The notes beneath the pieces were generated by a model. That model did not search any database. It worked only from the letters and a program-made list of their open reading frames with translations, and was not told the DNA's origin. DNA of 64,000 nt from JAEYXS01 sp943367715 (lineage in GTDB: Bacteria; Verrucomicrobiota; Verrucomicrobiia; Limisphaerales; JAEYXS01), in contig CALRJY020000005.1 in the NCBI GenBank assembly GCA_943367715.1, positions 1-64,000 on the forward strand. Direction: 5' to 3'. Positions 26,178-34,918 of the stretch are shown one piece after another (the first letter of the stretch is position 1; each line of letters opens with the position of its first letter). Made by a program: the position numbers and the translations under genes.

Positions 26178-27212
26178 ATGAAGCCCATCACCATCATCGG
26201 CGGTGGGTTGGCGGGATTGACACTGGGTATCGCGCTACGCCGGAAGGGAGTGCCGGTGACGTTGCACGAGGCGGGGCAGTATCCGCGGCATCGGGTGTGC
26301 GGTGAGTTTTTGAGCGGGCAGGGGGTGGGCTTGCTGAAGGAATTGGGCGTTTATGAGCGGGCGATGGCGGCCGGGGCAAGAGAGGCGCGGACGCTCAAGT
26401 TTTTTGCGGAAGATGAGGCGACGGAGGTGATGACAATGCCAACTCCGGCTTTGTGCCTCTCCCGTTATCGGATGGATGCGCTTCTGGCGGAAACGTTCCG
26501 GGAGCAAGGTGGCGATCTGCGGACCGGGAGTCGATATGCGGAGGGTTATGGCGAGGGAGTCATCCGGGCGACGGGACGCCAAGTGCAGACGGAAGTGGAG
26601 GGGTGGCGGTGGAGCGGACTCAAGGCGCATGCGCTGGACTTAAAGTTGGAAGCCGATCTGGAGATGCATTTGCGTTCCGACGCTTATGTGGGATTATGTC
26701 GGGTGGAGGGAGACCGGGTGAACGTGTGTGGTCTGTTCCGAACCCGGGAGCCAACTCCAGACTTAAAGAGCACTTGGCAAAAGTGGCTCATGGGGAACGA
26801 AAAGTATACTTTAACGAAAAAGCTCTCTAATATCACTTTTGATAAAGAGTCGTTAAGTGTGGTGGCGGGATTACCAATCAGGCCATTCCAGAATGGTGAC
26901 AGTGAGGTTTTAAGTGTCGGGGACGCAGTGACGATGATTCCTCCCGTTACCGGTAACGGAATGTCGTTAGCCATAGAATCCGCATTTGCCGCAGCCTCAA
27001 ATATGCAGGGTTACTGCCATAACGAAACTGGCTGGCAGGAAACCCAAGCGCTTGTCCGCCAAGACTATGCCCGAAGTTATGGTGGTCGGTTACGGTGGGC
27101 GGGATGGTTGCAGCAGGGGGTGTTTAACCCCTTGGGCCGGGGGCTATTGATGCAAACGGTAGCGGTCATGCCGGCACTGTTCCGGATCGGTTTCGGGGTT
27201 ACTCGCGGGTAA
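26178..27212 (+). CDS. FAD-dependent oxidoreductase (geranylgeranyl reductase-like) of the polyketide operon
   Basis: 344 aa from the ATG at 26178. The N-terminal FAD motif is TIIGGGLAGLTLGIAL, followed by YPRHRVCGEFLSGQG, the hydroxylase/reductase type 'CGE' motif. The second FAD motif is SVGDAVTMIPPVTGNGMSLAIESA. Members hydroxylate aromatic rings or reduce isoprenoid chains. In this operon a ring hydroxylation giving an alkylquinone-like product is the simplest idea. GC content drops over about 26790-27000 although the frame stays open. Confidence 0.87.
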   Translation: MKPITIIGGGLAGLTLGIALRRKGVPVTLHEAGQYPRHRVCGEFLSGQGVGLLKELGVYERAMAAGAREARTLKFFAEDEATEVMTMPTPALCLSRYRMDALLAETFREQGGDLRTGSRYAEGYGEGVIRATGRQVQTEVEGWRWSGLKAHALDLKLEADLEMHLRSDAYVGLCRVEGDRVNVCGLFRTREPTPDLKSTWQKWLMGNEKYTLTKKLSNITFDKESLSVVAGLPIRPFQNGDSEVLSVGDAVTMIPPVTGNGMSLAIESAFAAASNMQGYCHNETGWQETQALVRQDYARSYGGRLRWAGWLQQGVFNPLGRGLLMQTVAVMPALFRIGFGVTRG

Positions 27213-27326
27213 AATGTGTCATTGGTCGGCACACCTTAACGACAAATTGCCTGAGAATGGCCCACAGTTTGCTAAATAGTAGAATCAGCCGGAAGTGACC
27301 GGTTGATTGTCAACCGGGAGACACAA

Positions 27327-27722
27327 GTGAAACAACGGATATTGGTGGTCGATGACGAGAAAATCATCGGAGAAACGCTGGAAGCGTATCTGGAAACGCA
27401 GGGCTTTGAAGTGTCCGTGATAACGGACGCGGTGGGCCTTGTCAGTAAACTGGACACGGAAGCCTATGAACTGGTCATATTGGACCTAGCATTGGCAGAT
27501 GCAGATGGGCTGGAGGTGCTGGAATTGCTGAAACACGAGCGCCCCAGGGTGCCAGTGCTGATCCTGACCGGAATGGGATACGATGATGAGCTGATGAGGG
27601 AAGCGGAACGGTTACGGGCGGACGGATATATGAGCAAGACCGTGGCTCTCCCCCATCTAGTCGCCGAGGTGAGGCGGATTTTGCGAAGCGCAAATTCAGC
27701 CGTTAAGCCGGTGGAGCGCTAA
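27327..27722 (+). CDS. Single-domain response regulator (CheY-like receiver)
   Basis: 131 aa from the GTG at 27327, which has GGGAG seven bases upstream. A receiver domain fills the whole protein: acidic pair in LVVDDEK, phospho-acceptor Asp53 in VILDLALADADG, Thr in ILTGMG, and Lys in YMSKTVALPH. There is no output domain. It lies 156 bp before a hybrid histidine kinase and is probably its partner or a phosphorelay step. Confidence 0.88.
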   Translation: MKQRILVVDDEKIIGETLEAYLETQGFEVSVITDAVGLVSKLDTEAYELVILDLALADADGLEVLELLKHERPRVPVLILTGMGYDDELMREAERLRADGYMSKTVALPHLVAEVRRILRSANSAVKPVER

Positions 27723-27787
27723 ATGAGCACAATTGTACAAGGATTTGCGGTGGGCAAATGGAATAATTTGCTGGCGGACACCCGGTC

Positions 27788-27867
27788 CCGGTGTGTAAGT
27801 CCTAGCACACCGGTAGTTGAACGTTCGGGCGACCTTGCATGGCCGCGCACAGCCACCGTTCGTGGCT
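27788..27867. other. Two hairpins in the gap between receiver and hybrid kinase genes
   Basis: CCGGTGTG/CACACCGG (27788-27813, 10-base loop) and AGCCAC/GTGGCT (27851-27867, 5-base loop). Neither has a T-tract. The second ends 11 bp before the GTG of the kinase gene, so it could affect translation start. Confidence 0.45.
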
Positions 27868-27878
27868 AGATAAATATC

Positions 27879-30104
27879 GTGAACGACATTGGCATCGATT
27901 TGTATTTTTCGCGGGAGTATCTGAAACCCGCCATCATCATCTCTCTTTTGAGTGTATGGGTGCTGGTAGGTCTCTTTTACTACCTGAATCGATATACCAA
28001 GCGTCGCTATTTCACGACGTGGACGGTGGCGTGGATGTTTTATGCCATCTGGCTCACCTTGAGCCTGAGCCTGCAGAATGCGCCGGACCGGCCGTTGCTG
28101 GTGATGTTCAAGCATTGGTGCATCTGTATCTCCGCCGTCTTTCTCTTATGGGGAAGCGCACGCTTCCTGAACCAGGCCGTGCGGCAGATCGAGGTGGCCC
28201 TGTTCATGGGCTTTCTGCTGATCTGGAGCTTTGTCACTTCGTTTTACCTGGATGACTCGTTGCAGGCGCAGTTGCCAATTTTTGGCCTGATCAGCCTCAC
28301 GAGTCTCATCACGTCATTTTGCTTCCTGCAGTTCCGATTGCGTCAGCCCTACATCGGCTCCGGGTTGTTGAGCGTGGGCTTTTTCCTGTGGTCGGTTTAC
28401 ATGGCGGCCTATCCCTTTCTCCAGGCCTCAGAGTATCTGATCACGGCGGGTTACTTCATCTCGGCGGTGGTGCAGTTGTTCATCGCGGTGAGCATGATCG
28501 TGCTGGTGCTGGAAGAGGCCCGGACACGCAATGAGCTGGCCCTGCAACAGATGCGGGCGCACAAGAGCGAGACGGAAGTCCTGCAATCCCGCATCGCCTC
28601 GACGGAAGAGCGCTATCGCAGCCTGTTCGACCAGGCGAGCGAGGGCATCGTAATCGCGGCCACGGAAGACATGCGGGTGCTGGAACTGAACCAGACCGCG
28701 CGCCGGTTGCTGGGCGTGTCCCGGATGGACAGCGTGCCGCAGCCATTGTCCACGTTTTTGGAATTGAGCGACGGCAAGTCCAAGCCGAATGACGGGCCGG
28801 AATGGTTTTCTGCCTTGCGCACGGCACGCCAGGTGAAGATCACCCGGCGCGATGGCAGCAGCACCCCAGCGGAAGTGGATGGTGCGGTGATCAAGTTTGA
28901 CGGACGCCCCGCCTATCAGTTCTTCATGCGCGAATTGACGGAGCGCACCCGGCTGGAACAACAACTCCGGCAGGCGGAGAAGCTGTCCGCGCTGGGCCAG
29001 TTGATCTCCGGTGTGGCCCATGAGCTGAACAATCCGTTGGCGGTCATCAAAGGCTATCTGGAACTGGTGCTGGCCCGACATGACATCAACAACCAGACGC
29101 GGACGGACCTGGAGAAGGTCGCTTCCGAAGCGAATCGCGCGGCGAAGCTGGTGAACAATTTCCTGTCCTTCGCCCGGGAACAGCCTGCGCAGCAACGGAT
29201 GACGAATCTCAACGAGCTGATCCAGCGCGTGGCGGAATTGCGCCGGTTCGATCTGCGGGTGGCCAGTGTGGATTTGATCTTCGAACTGGATCCCGATCTG
29301 CCGAATTCGTTGGTGGATGCGGACCAGTTACAACAGGTCATGGTGAACCTCGTCACCAATGCCATCCATGCGCTGGTGGAAGTGCCGATGCCGCGGCGTC
29401 TGCTGATCACCAGCAGCTTGCAACATGGCAATATCATTTTGGCCGTGCAGGATAACGGACCGGGTGTGCCGGCGGAATATGTGGCGCGCATCTTTGAGCC
29501 GTTCTTCACGACGAAAGAAGTGGGAACGGGAACGGGATTGGGCCTGTCCATCGCCCATAGCATCCTGGCGGATCATCAAGGACGCATCTATTACGAGGAA
29601 GCCACGGGCGGTGGGGCCCGGTTTGTGATGGAGATGCCTTTGCGGCAAGGCCCGGAAACGCCTGCGGACGAACCGGTGAAGGAAGAAAAAGAAAAGACGC
29701 GTTTAAACGTCAAGAATGCCGAGAGCGTGCGCATCCTGATCCTGGATGATGAACGGGCCATCGCGGAGCTGCTGGGTGAGATGCTGGGGTTGTTGGGATA
29801 TCAGGCGGAGTTGTGTCACAGCGGCCAGCAGGCCTTGAACGTGATCGAGCACGAAGACTTCGATGTGGTGCTGTCTGACTTCCGCATGCCGATGATGGAC
29901 GGTCAGGAATTCTACAAGCGCGCGGTGAAGCTCAAGCCTGGGCTGACACGCCGGTTCGTGTTCCTGACGGGTGACGTGGTCAGTGAAGATACGCGTGAGT
30001 TTCTTTCCTCCACGGGCAACCCGCATATCGCCAAGCCGTTCCAGTTGAACCGCGTGGAAGAGGCGGTCATCAAGGTGCTGCGCGAGCAGGCGGTGGCGAA
30101 CTGA
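27879..30104 (+). CDS. Membrane-bound hybrid sensor histidine kinase
   Basis: 741 aa with a GTG start. About seven membrane helices lie in residues 15-215. A PAS domain follows (about 245-350, EERYRSLFDQASEGIVIA). The HisKA domain has the phospho-acceptor His381 in SGVAHELNNPLAVIKGY. The ATPase domain shows the N box (NLVTNAIHAL), G1 (VQDNGPGVP), F box (FEPFFTTKEVG) and G2 (GTGLGLSI). A C-terminal receiver starts near 620 (ILILDDERAI) with Asp667 in LSDFRMPMMDG. The receiver would pass phosphate on, perhaps by way of the single-domain regulator upstream. The signal is unknown. Confidence 0.93.
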   Translation: MNDIGIDLYFSREYLKPAIIISLLSVWVLVGLFYYLNRYTKRRYFTTWTVAWMFYAIWLTLSLSLQNAPDRPLLVMFKHWCICISAVFLLWGSARFLNQAVRQIEVALFMGFLLIWSFVTSFYLDDSLQAQLPIFGLISLTSLITSFCFLQFRLRQPYIGSGLLSVGFFLWSVYMAAYPFLQASEYLITAGYFISAVVQLFIAVSMIVLVLEEARTRNELALQQMRAHKSETEVLQSRIASTEERYRSLFDQASEGIVIAATEDMRVLELNQTARRLLGVSRMDSVPQPLSTFLELSDGKSKPNDGPEWFSALRTARQVKITRRDGSSTPAEVDGAVIKFDGRPAYQFFMRELTERTRLEQQLRQAEKLSALGQLISGVAHELNNPLAVIKGYLELVLARHDINNQTRTDLEKVASEANRAAKLVNNFLSFAREQPAQQRMTNLNELIQRVAELRRFDLRVASVDLIFELDPDLPNSLVDADQLQQVMVNLVTNAIHALVEVPMPRRLLITSSLQHGNIILAVQDNGPGVPAEYVARIFEPFFTTKEVGTGTGLGLSIAHSILADHQGRIYYEEATGGGARFVMEMPLRQGPETPADEPVKEEKEKTRLNVKNAESVRILILDDERAIAELLGEMLGLLGYQAELCHSGQQALNVIEHEDFDVVLSDFRMPMMDGQEFYKRAVKLKPGLTRRFVFLTGDVVSEDTREFLSSTGNPHIAKPFQLNRVEEAVIKVLREQAVAN

Positions 30105-30216
30105 TCCTGATTTCTCAACGGGAGGGAGGGTTTGTGCAAATTTGGTCCAGCGCACCATCACATTTAGATTAAGGGTGATTTGGGTGCCGAAGGATGTTTA
30201 GCTGCACCCGCTGGAT

Positions 30217-30810
30217 ATGACAAAACCTGTCCATCACCATAAGATCAGGCTGCATCTGCGCGAGCTCAGCCAGTTGTTCAATTCCATGGATCCTTCGCCA
30301 TTTCAGGAGAAGGATCTGGATCGGGACGCGGAGGAGTTCATTCTGAGCTGGGCGCAGGAATTTCCGAGTAAGGAGCCGATCGAACTGGTGATTCATCTGG
30401 ATCGTGCGCCCGAGATGCCGGACGCGACGAAGCATACCACAGACTCGATCCACCACTATTTCGAATACCGAGAGAAGCTGAACTGGATGGAGTTCAAGCG
30501 ATTGATGAAGACGGGACGGATCAGTCTTATCATCGGGTTACTGTTTCTTGGGGCGTGCTTGATGGTAGTGGAGATCCTGATGAAACAGGAGACAGGGCCA
30601 GCGTTAACGTTTCTGCGGGAAAGCTTGATGATCGCGGGCTGGGTGGCGATGTGGCGGCCGATGGAAATCTATCTCTACGAATGGTGGCCGATCCGGCGCA
30701 AGGGGAAGGTGTTTAAAAAACTTGCGCACATGCCGGTGCATATCGTGGTGGGGAAGGGGAACGAGGGTTCGGGAATGAGTGATGAGGCACCGCCAGCGAG
30801 CGGGATTTGA
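30217..30810 (+). CDS. Hypothetical protein with two C-terminal membrane segments
   Basis: 197 aa. The first 100 residues are soluble and helical with many Glu and His. Two membrane segments lie at about 103-122 (RISLIIGLLFLGACLMVVEI) and 130-150. A conserved-looking motif HHYFEYREKLNWMEFKRLMKTGR precedes them, and EIYLYEWWPIRRK follows. I have no named family for it. It follows the hybrid kinase by 112 bp and may or may not be co-transcribed. Confidence 0.7.
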   Translation: MTKPVHHHKIRLHLRELSQLFNSMDPSPFQEKDLDRDAEEFILSWAQEFPSKEPIELVIHLDRAPEMPDATKHTTDSIHHYFEYREKLNWMEFKRLMKTGRISLIIGLLFLGACLMVVEILMKQETGPALTFLRESLMIAGWVAMWRPMEIYLYEWWPIRRKGKVFKKLAHMPVHIVVGKGNEGSGMSDEAPPASGI

Positions 30811-30931
30811 GCAAGGGGGTGGTTGTCCCCAGCTCGCAGAAACGCTCGGAAGATGGGAGGACAAATTGCGATGAAAGGTGGCAAAATGAAATTTCTCTTT
30901 TGGATTCTTAAGGATTCTGGAGTCCACCTTT

Positions 30932-30970
30932 GCTTATGGTCGTTGCTGTGCCCGAGACGAGCACGCTCCG
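30932..30970. repeat. Dispersed hairpin repeat, copy B (GTGCCCG-AGA-CGAGCAC)
   Basis: Same architecture as the copies at 23291 and 41009, with a stem of GTGCCCG/CGAGCAC that keeps pairing at all but one position although the bases differ. It lies at the 3' end of the desulfurase-like gene on the minus strand. Confidence 0.6.
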
Positions 30971-32128
30971 CTACGGCATCATCGCGCGTAATTCGGCGAC
31001 GATTTCGGGGAAGATTTCGAGAAAACGGGTGACATCTTCTTCTGTGTTTTCCTGACCGAGCGTGAGCAGGATGGCGCCTTTTGCCAATGACGGACTTTGC
31101 CCGATGGCGGCGAGGGCGGGGGAGGTTTTCAACGCTTTGGTCACGCAGGCGGTGCCGCTGTGGAGGGCGATGCCTTTGAGATCGCAACGCAACACGATCG
31201 CTTCGCCTTCAATGCCCGTGAGGCTGAAATGGAGATTGGCTGGATGACGGCTTGCGCCAGGAGCCGGACCGTTGAAGGTGATTTCGGGAACTGATTTCTC
31301 CAAACCTTGCCAGAGTAGCTGCTGGAGCTTTTGTGCGTGAGCAGCGCGTTGCGACAGTTCTTTTGTCGCGAGAGTAACGGCGACTCCTGCGCCGACAATC
31401 GCTGGGAGATTTTCTGAACCGGGACGACGTCCATCTTCCTGCACGCCTCCATGCAAAATATTCTGCAAAGGGGTGCGGCGATTCCGGTAAAGGACACCGA
31501 CGCCTTTCGGGCCGTAGAAACGGGAGGGACTGAGCGAGAGCAATTGGATGCCGAGTGCTTGCACATCTAGGGGCAGCCAGCCGGCGCTGAAATTGGCATC
31601 AACGAAAACGGTGATACCACGTTCAGCGGCGATGGTGGCGATCTCTTTTACCGGCTGGATGGTGCCGAGGTCGAAATTGGAATGGTGCAGGCAGATGAGG
31701 ATGGTTTCCTCGGTGATGGCGGCGCGGATAGACTCGGGAGGGATGGTGCCGTCTGATTGCACGGGCACTTTGGTCGCCTTAAAGCCATTTGTTTCCAGCC
31801 ACGCGATGGAGCCGCTCACGGCCGGATGTTCGGCGGCCGAGTAGACGAGGTGATTGCCCAGGCGTTTGCCGGCGAGGGCAGCACCTTTGATGGCGAGGTT
31901 CACGGCTTCCGTGCCGCCGCTGGTGAAGAGGATGGATTCGAGAGCTTCAGCGTTGATGAACTGGGCGACTTGCGTGCGGGCGTCACTGAGGGCTTGTCGC
32001 GCTAAGAGACCTTGCTGGTGAAAGGAAGAGGTGGAGCCGAAGTGTTCGGTGAACCACGGGCGCATGGCCTCAAAGACCTCGGGCCGCACTGGAGTGCCCG
32101 CTTGGTAATCGAAGAAGATGCGTCGCAT
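30971..32128 (-). CDS. Cysteine desulfurase (NifS/IscS)-like protein lacking the PLP lysine
   Basis: 385 aa, full IscS length, with residue numbers offset by three from E. coli IscS in the N-terminal half. Retained: FDYQAGTPVRPEV start, SGGTEAVNLAI phosphate loop, His101 (AEHPAVSG, stacks on the PLP ring), Asp177 (VDAN) and the loop cysteine Cys328 in HSGTACVT. Changed: the S-x-H-K-x-Y-G-P-K-G motif reads SPSRFYGPKG, so the Schiff-base Lys is Arg203 and the preceding His is Ser202; the PLP-contacting Gln is Phe180 and Asn is Phe152. So it should not form the normal internal aldimine. The frame is intact. It may be a non-catalytic scaffold or have a new chemistry. Confidence 0.82.
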   Translation of the reverse strand: MRRIFFDYQAGTPVRPEVFEAMRPWFTEHFGSTSSFHQQGLLARQALSDARTQVAQFINAEALESILFTSGGTEAVNLAIKGAALAGKRLGNHLVYSAAEHPAVSGSIAWLETNGFKATKVPVQSDGTIPPESIRAAITEETILICLHHSNFDLGTIQPVKEIATIAAERGITVFVDANFSAGWLPLDVQALGIQLLSLSPSRFYGPKGVGVLYRNRRTPLQNILHGGVQEDGRRPGSENLPAIVGAGVAVTLATKELSQRAAHAQKLQQLLWQGLEKSVPEITFNGPAPGASRHPANLHFSLTGIEGEAIVLRCDLKGIALHSGTACVTKALKTSPALAAIGQSPSLAKGAILLTLGQENTEEDVTRFLEIFPEIVAELRAMMP

Positions 32129-32200
32129 GAGGGGACGTTAGGGGAAACTTGGCGATGCGACAAGGTTGATGCCGAAATGCGATGGACTGCGATAGGCGCG

Positions 32201-32240
32201 CTCACCCCTCACCTCGGTCCTCTCCCCATTAAGGGGAGAG
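32201..32240. repeat. CTCACCC...CTCTCC REP-like palindrome
   Basis: CTCACCCCTCACCTCGGTCC leads into CTCTCCCC-ATTA-AGGGGAGAG, a strong hairpin. Related elements lie at 37941, 39458, 41607 and 60163. It is between the stop of the pectate lyase and the start of the desulfurase-like gene. Confidence 0.65.
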
Positions 32241-32264
32241 GAAGAACATCTGCGGCCTTAGATG

Positions 32265-33773
32265 TTATTTTGAAACTGATTTGCCTTCCAGTGCTTCCAG
32301 GTAGCTGCTGAGCGTTTGCATGTTCTTCATGAAGACGTCGGTTTCGATGCGCTGACCGGATTTCAAATCTTTGGCTTCCTTCACGGGCTTACCGCTTGTG
32401 ATCCAGCGGCCTTGGGCGTCGAGTTCCTTGATGGCCTTCTCAGCGGCGGGAGCGAGTTTGGCTTGCGCTTCGGTGCGGGCTTTTTCGGACATGGGTTTTG
32501 GGGTGCGCTTGGCGGCGGTTTTCTCGCGGCCGTCTTTTTGCAGTTCATCCCACTGGAGAAAGGTGCGCCGCATGTTGAAGTCTCCCTCCCAGCCGTAGCC
32601 GGTCTGACGTTCTTTGCTGATGTCTTGCAGGCGGTAGTAGATCTTGCCATCGCGGTCGCCGTAGATGGGTTGGTTCGTGGTGAGTTCGTAATAGCGGGCC
32701 CAGCGACCGGGGGCGATCTCGGAGCGCTTATACCACGCTAGAGCGCGCGGGATGGGTTCGAGGTATTTGGCCTCGCCAGTTTCCAGATGGAGACGGATCA
32801 GGGCACGGATGGCACCGCCGCTTTCGCCGCCGGTCACGGAAGGAGGTTCAAAGGCGCGGGCCCAAGCGGGTTCCATGTTCTGGTTGTACTGTTGCGCCCA
32901 GACGGGTTGCGGCTCGGGCAATTGCGCGAGCAGGAGGAAGTCTCCCCCGCGCTTGGCGGCAGCGAGATATTTCGCGTCACCAAATTGCTGGTGCGCGATG
33001 AGCATGATATCGATGCAATCGGAGAGGGTGCCGTCATTCAAGGTGTAGTGGCCTTTGTAATCCACCTTCTGATATTCGCGCGGGTAGGCCTTGGGGATGC
33101 TGGCCTTCTTCACGGGATATTCCGTCACGCTCTTTGGCTTACCATCGTAACGCTGCGGCCAGGCGCCGATGGGATATTGTGCTTCCAACATTTTCTTCAG
33201 GCCGTAGTCGAGGGCGGTGCGGATCTCTTTATCTTCCGTTTTCGGGGAGGTCTTCGCGATGGCGACATATTCCATCAGGAAGCGCAGGGCGTCCTGGGTG
33301 TTGTTATCGTCGTAGGTGGAGACGTTCTTGCGCTTGGCGGCTTCGGCGGCGGTGAGCTTGCCAGCATCGGTGCGGCGATAGGCGAGGGAGAATTTGGCGG
33401 GATCGAAATCGATGGAGTAATCCCAGCCGCCGGATTCGAGCTGGCCTTTGGCGAGGGCGAGCGCGGCATGGCGGGCGGCATCGAGATGGATGGAATCACC
33501 CGATACGGAGTAGGCGCGGAGAAAGGCCTCACCCATTTTGGGCGTGCCGGGCGGTTGAATCCAGATCTGAGTGGCGGTGGCGTCGCCTTCGCCAGCGCGG
33601 AATTTGAGGTCGTCCGAGTAAAGCCAGAGGTAGCCGCCTTCGGTGGCGATGGACTGCATGAACTTGGTGGCCTTGGTCATGGCGGCTTTCACTTCCGACG
33701 CAGACGGAGCGGCGGTGAGGGAGGCAGCCGTGAAACTGGCGGCGATGACCAGCAGGGTGGCGAACGTTTTCAT
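32265..33773 (-). CDS. Secreted pectate lyase family protein (PL10-like)
   Basis: 502 aa from the ATG at 33773, followed by a signal peptide (KTFATLLVIAASFTAASLTAAP). The alpha/alpha-toroid-like helical repeats and the GWDYSID, GRWARYYELTTNQPIYGDRDGKIYY (quoted: YGDRDGKIYY) and ERQTGYGWEGDF stretches fit the Pec_lyase family. These cut polygalacturonate by beta-elimination outside the cytoplasm. The C-terminal 100 residues are Lys/Ala-rich and lie outside the catalytic domain. No sugar uptake genes are near. A family member, but the exact substrate is not certain. Confidence 0.75.
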   Translation of the reverse strand: MKTFATLLVIAASFTAASLTAAPSASEVKAAMTKATKFMQSIATEGGYLWLYSDDLKFRAGEGDATATQIWIQPPGTPKMGEAFLRAYSVSGDSIHLDAARHAALALAKGQLESGGWDYSIDFDPAKFSLAYRRTDAGKLTAAEAAKRKNVSTYDDNNTQDALRFLMEYVAIAKTSPKTEDKEIRTALDYGLKKMLEAQYPIGAWPQRYDGKPKSVTEYPVKKASIPKAYPREYQKVDYKGHYTLNDGTLSDCIDIMLIAHQQFGDAKYLAAAKRGGDFLLLAQLPEPQPVWAQQYNQNMEPAWARAFEPPSVTGGESGGAIRALIRLHLETGEAKYLEPIPRALAWYKRSEIAPGRWARYYELTTNQPIYGDRDGKIYYRLQDISKERQTGYGWEGDFNMRRTFLQWDELQKDGREKTAAKRTPKPMSEKARTEAQAKLAPAAEKAIKELDAQGRWITSGKPVKEAKDLKSGQRIETDVFMKNMQTLSSYLEALEGKSVSK

Positions 33774-33922
33774 GTGTCGGGGCGATTTGTTGGGGAGGAG
33801 GTTAGCAGATGGGGGAGGTTTGCCAAACAATTGCGATAGCCTGGATGACGATGATGGTGAGGACGAAGTGATAATGATGTTCACGCTCGACACCTTTGGC
33901 TGCGCCCCCTACAGGAAGGGGC

Positions 33923-34732
33923 GTGGCGGATGCGAGTGTCTCCAGTTGGTTGATCGCGTATGCGGCAGTGCTGTTCATCGGCCTGTCGAAGGCGGGCTTT
34001 GGTGGTGGGCTCGGAATGCTGACGACGCCGTTGTGCGTGATGGCGTTTGGCTCGAAAGATGCGGTGGGGATTTTGCTGCCACTGCTTTGTGCGGGGGATG
34101 CCTTCACGCTGTATCATTACTGGGGGAAATGGGAGAAGCGGAATGTGATTCTCCTGCTGCCGGGGGTATTGCTGGGGGTGTTGGTGGGGGTGCAATTGAT
34201 CGGACATTTTTCGGCGCGGCAGTTCAATATCGTCATTGGTATTCTCGCGATCGTGTTCGTGGTTTTTCAACTGACGAAGGAACGCATCTTTGCGGCGGAG
34301 AGCACGTTCAAGCCGAATCATAAGATCGCGCTGCCGTTCGGGGTGGGGATCGGTATCACGTCTACGTTCGCGCATGGGGCAGGACCGGTGGCGGCACTGT
34401 ATCTGGTGCCGCAGAAGCTGGCGAAGGAGGTATTCGTGGCGACGAACATCCTGATCTTCACGTGCGTGAACTGGATCAAGATGCCGTTCTTCGTGCTGGA
34501 CCGGACGATGATCGATGTGCCAGTGCTGGCGGCTCATGCTTTGATCAACAAGGAGACGTTGCTGAAGAGTGTCATCCTGCTGCCGATATTGCCGGTCGGG
34601 GTGTGGCTGGGGGTGTGGTTGAACCGGAAGGTGTCGGAGAAGGTGTTTATGCGGCTGGTTTATCTGTTCACGTTTCTCACGGGGCTGCATCTCATCTTTA
34701 ATTTTAATTTCAGCGCGTTATTCGGACGATAA
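33923..34732 (+). CDS. TauE/SafE-family (TSUP) membrane exporter
   Basis: 269 aa from the GTG at 33923; a TTG at 33896 in the same frame is also possible, as no ribosome site decides it. About eight membrane segments. The TSUP repeats are seen in FIGLSKAGFGGGLGMLTTPL and in the second half, GIGITSTFAHGAGPVAALYL. TSUP proteins move sulfite, sulfoacetate or other sulfur anions; some do other jobs. No sulfur metabolism genes are nearby. Substrate unknown. Confidence 0.88.
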   Translation: MADASVSSWLIAYAAVLFIGLSKAGFGGGLGMLTTPLCVMAFGSKDAVGILLPLLCAGDAFTLYHYWGKWEKRNVILLLPGVLLGVLVGVQLIGHFSARQFNIVIGILAIVFVVFQLTKERIFAAESTFKPNHKIALPFGVGIGITSTFAHGAGPVAALYLVPQKLAKEVFVATNILIFTCVNWIKMPFFVLDRTMIDVPVLAAHALINKETLLKSVILLPILPVGVWLGVWLNRKVSEKVFMRLVYLFTFLTGLHLIFNFNFSALFGR

Positions 34733-34733
34733 T

Positions 34734-34804
34734 GTAGGGGCCGAGGTGACGAGGCTCTCGCTAGTTCTTCAAGAAAGTTAGAGCCTCCTCACGTCGGCTG
34801 CTAC
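34734..34804. repeat. GTAG...CTAC imperfect inverted repeat
   Basis: Arms of about 29 bp, GTAGGGGCCGAGGTGACGAG and (reverse) GTAGCAGCCGACGTGAGGAG, around an 11-base loop. Same family as the element at 10956-11028. It begins at the stop codon of the TauE-type gene and could act as its 3' end structure. Confidence 0.7.
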
Positions 34805-34875
34805 GAATTTAGGGGGCGCTTGCGCTAGGTTTGGAGGCGTGTATCTTAACCTGAGCCACCGAAGGCATCGATGGC

Positions 34876-34918
34876 GGATGCGCCTGCATCCGTAGATGCC
34901 ATCACGCGGGTGGCATCT
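34876..34918 (+). promoter_or_regulatory. Two tandem hairpins in the leader of the SMR transporter gene
   Basis: GGATGC-GCCT-GCATCC (34876-34891) and AGATGCCA-TCACGCGGG-TGGCATCT (34894-34918), both perfect. They lie 76-118 bp before the ATG of the SMR gene. Genes for guanidinium exporters of this family are often under riboswitches, but the loops here do not match the known guanidine I, II or III classes as I recall them. Confidence 0.35.

Noticed and set aside
26790..27000. Frameshift or foreign insert in the flavoprotein gene, suggested by a GC drop
   Set aside because: The frame stays open and the second FAD motif (SVGDAVTMIPP) follows in the same frame at the right place.
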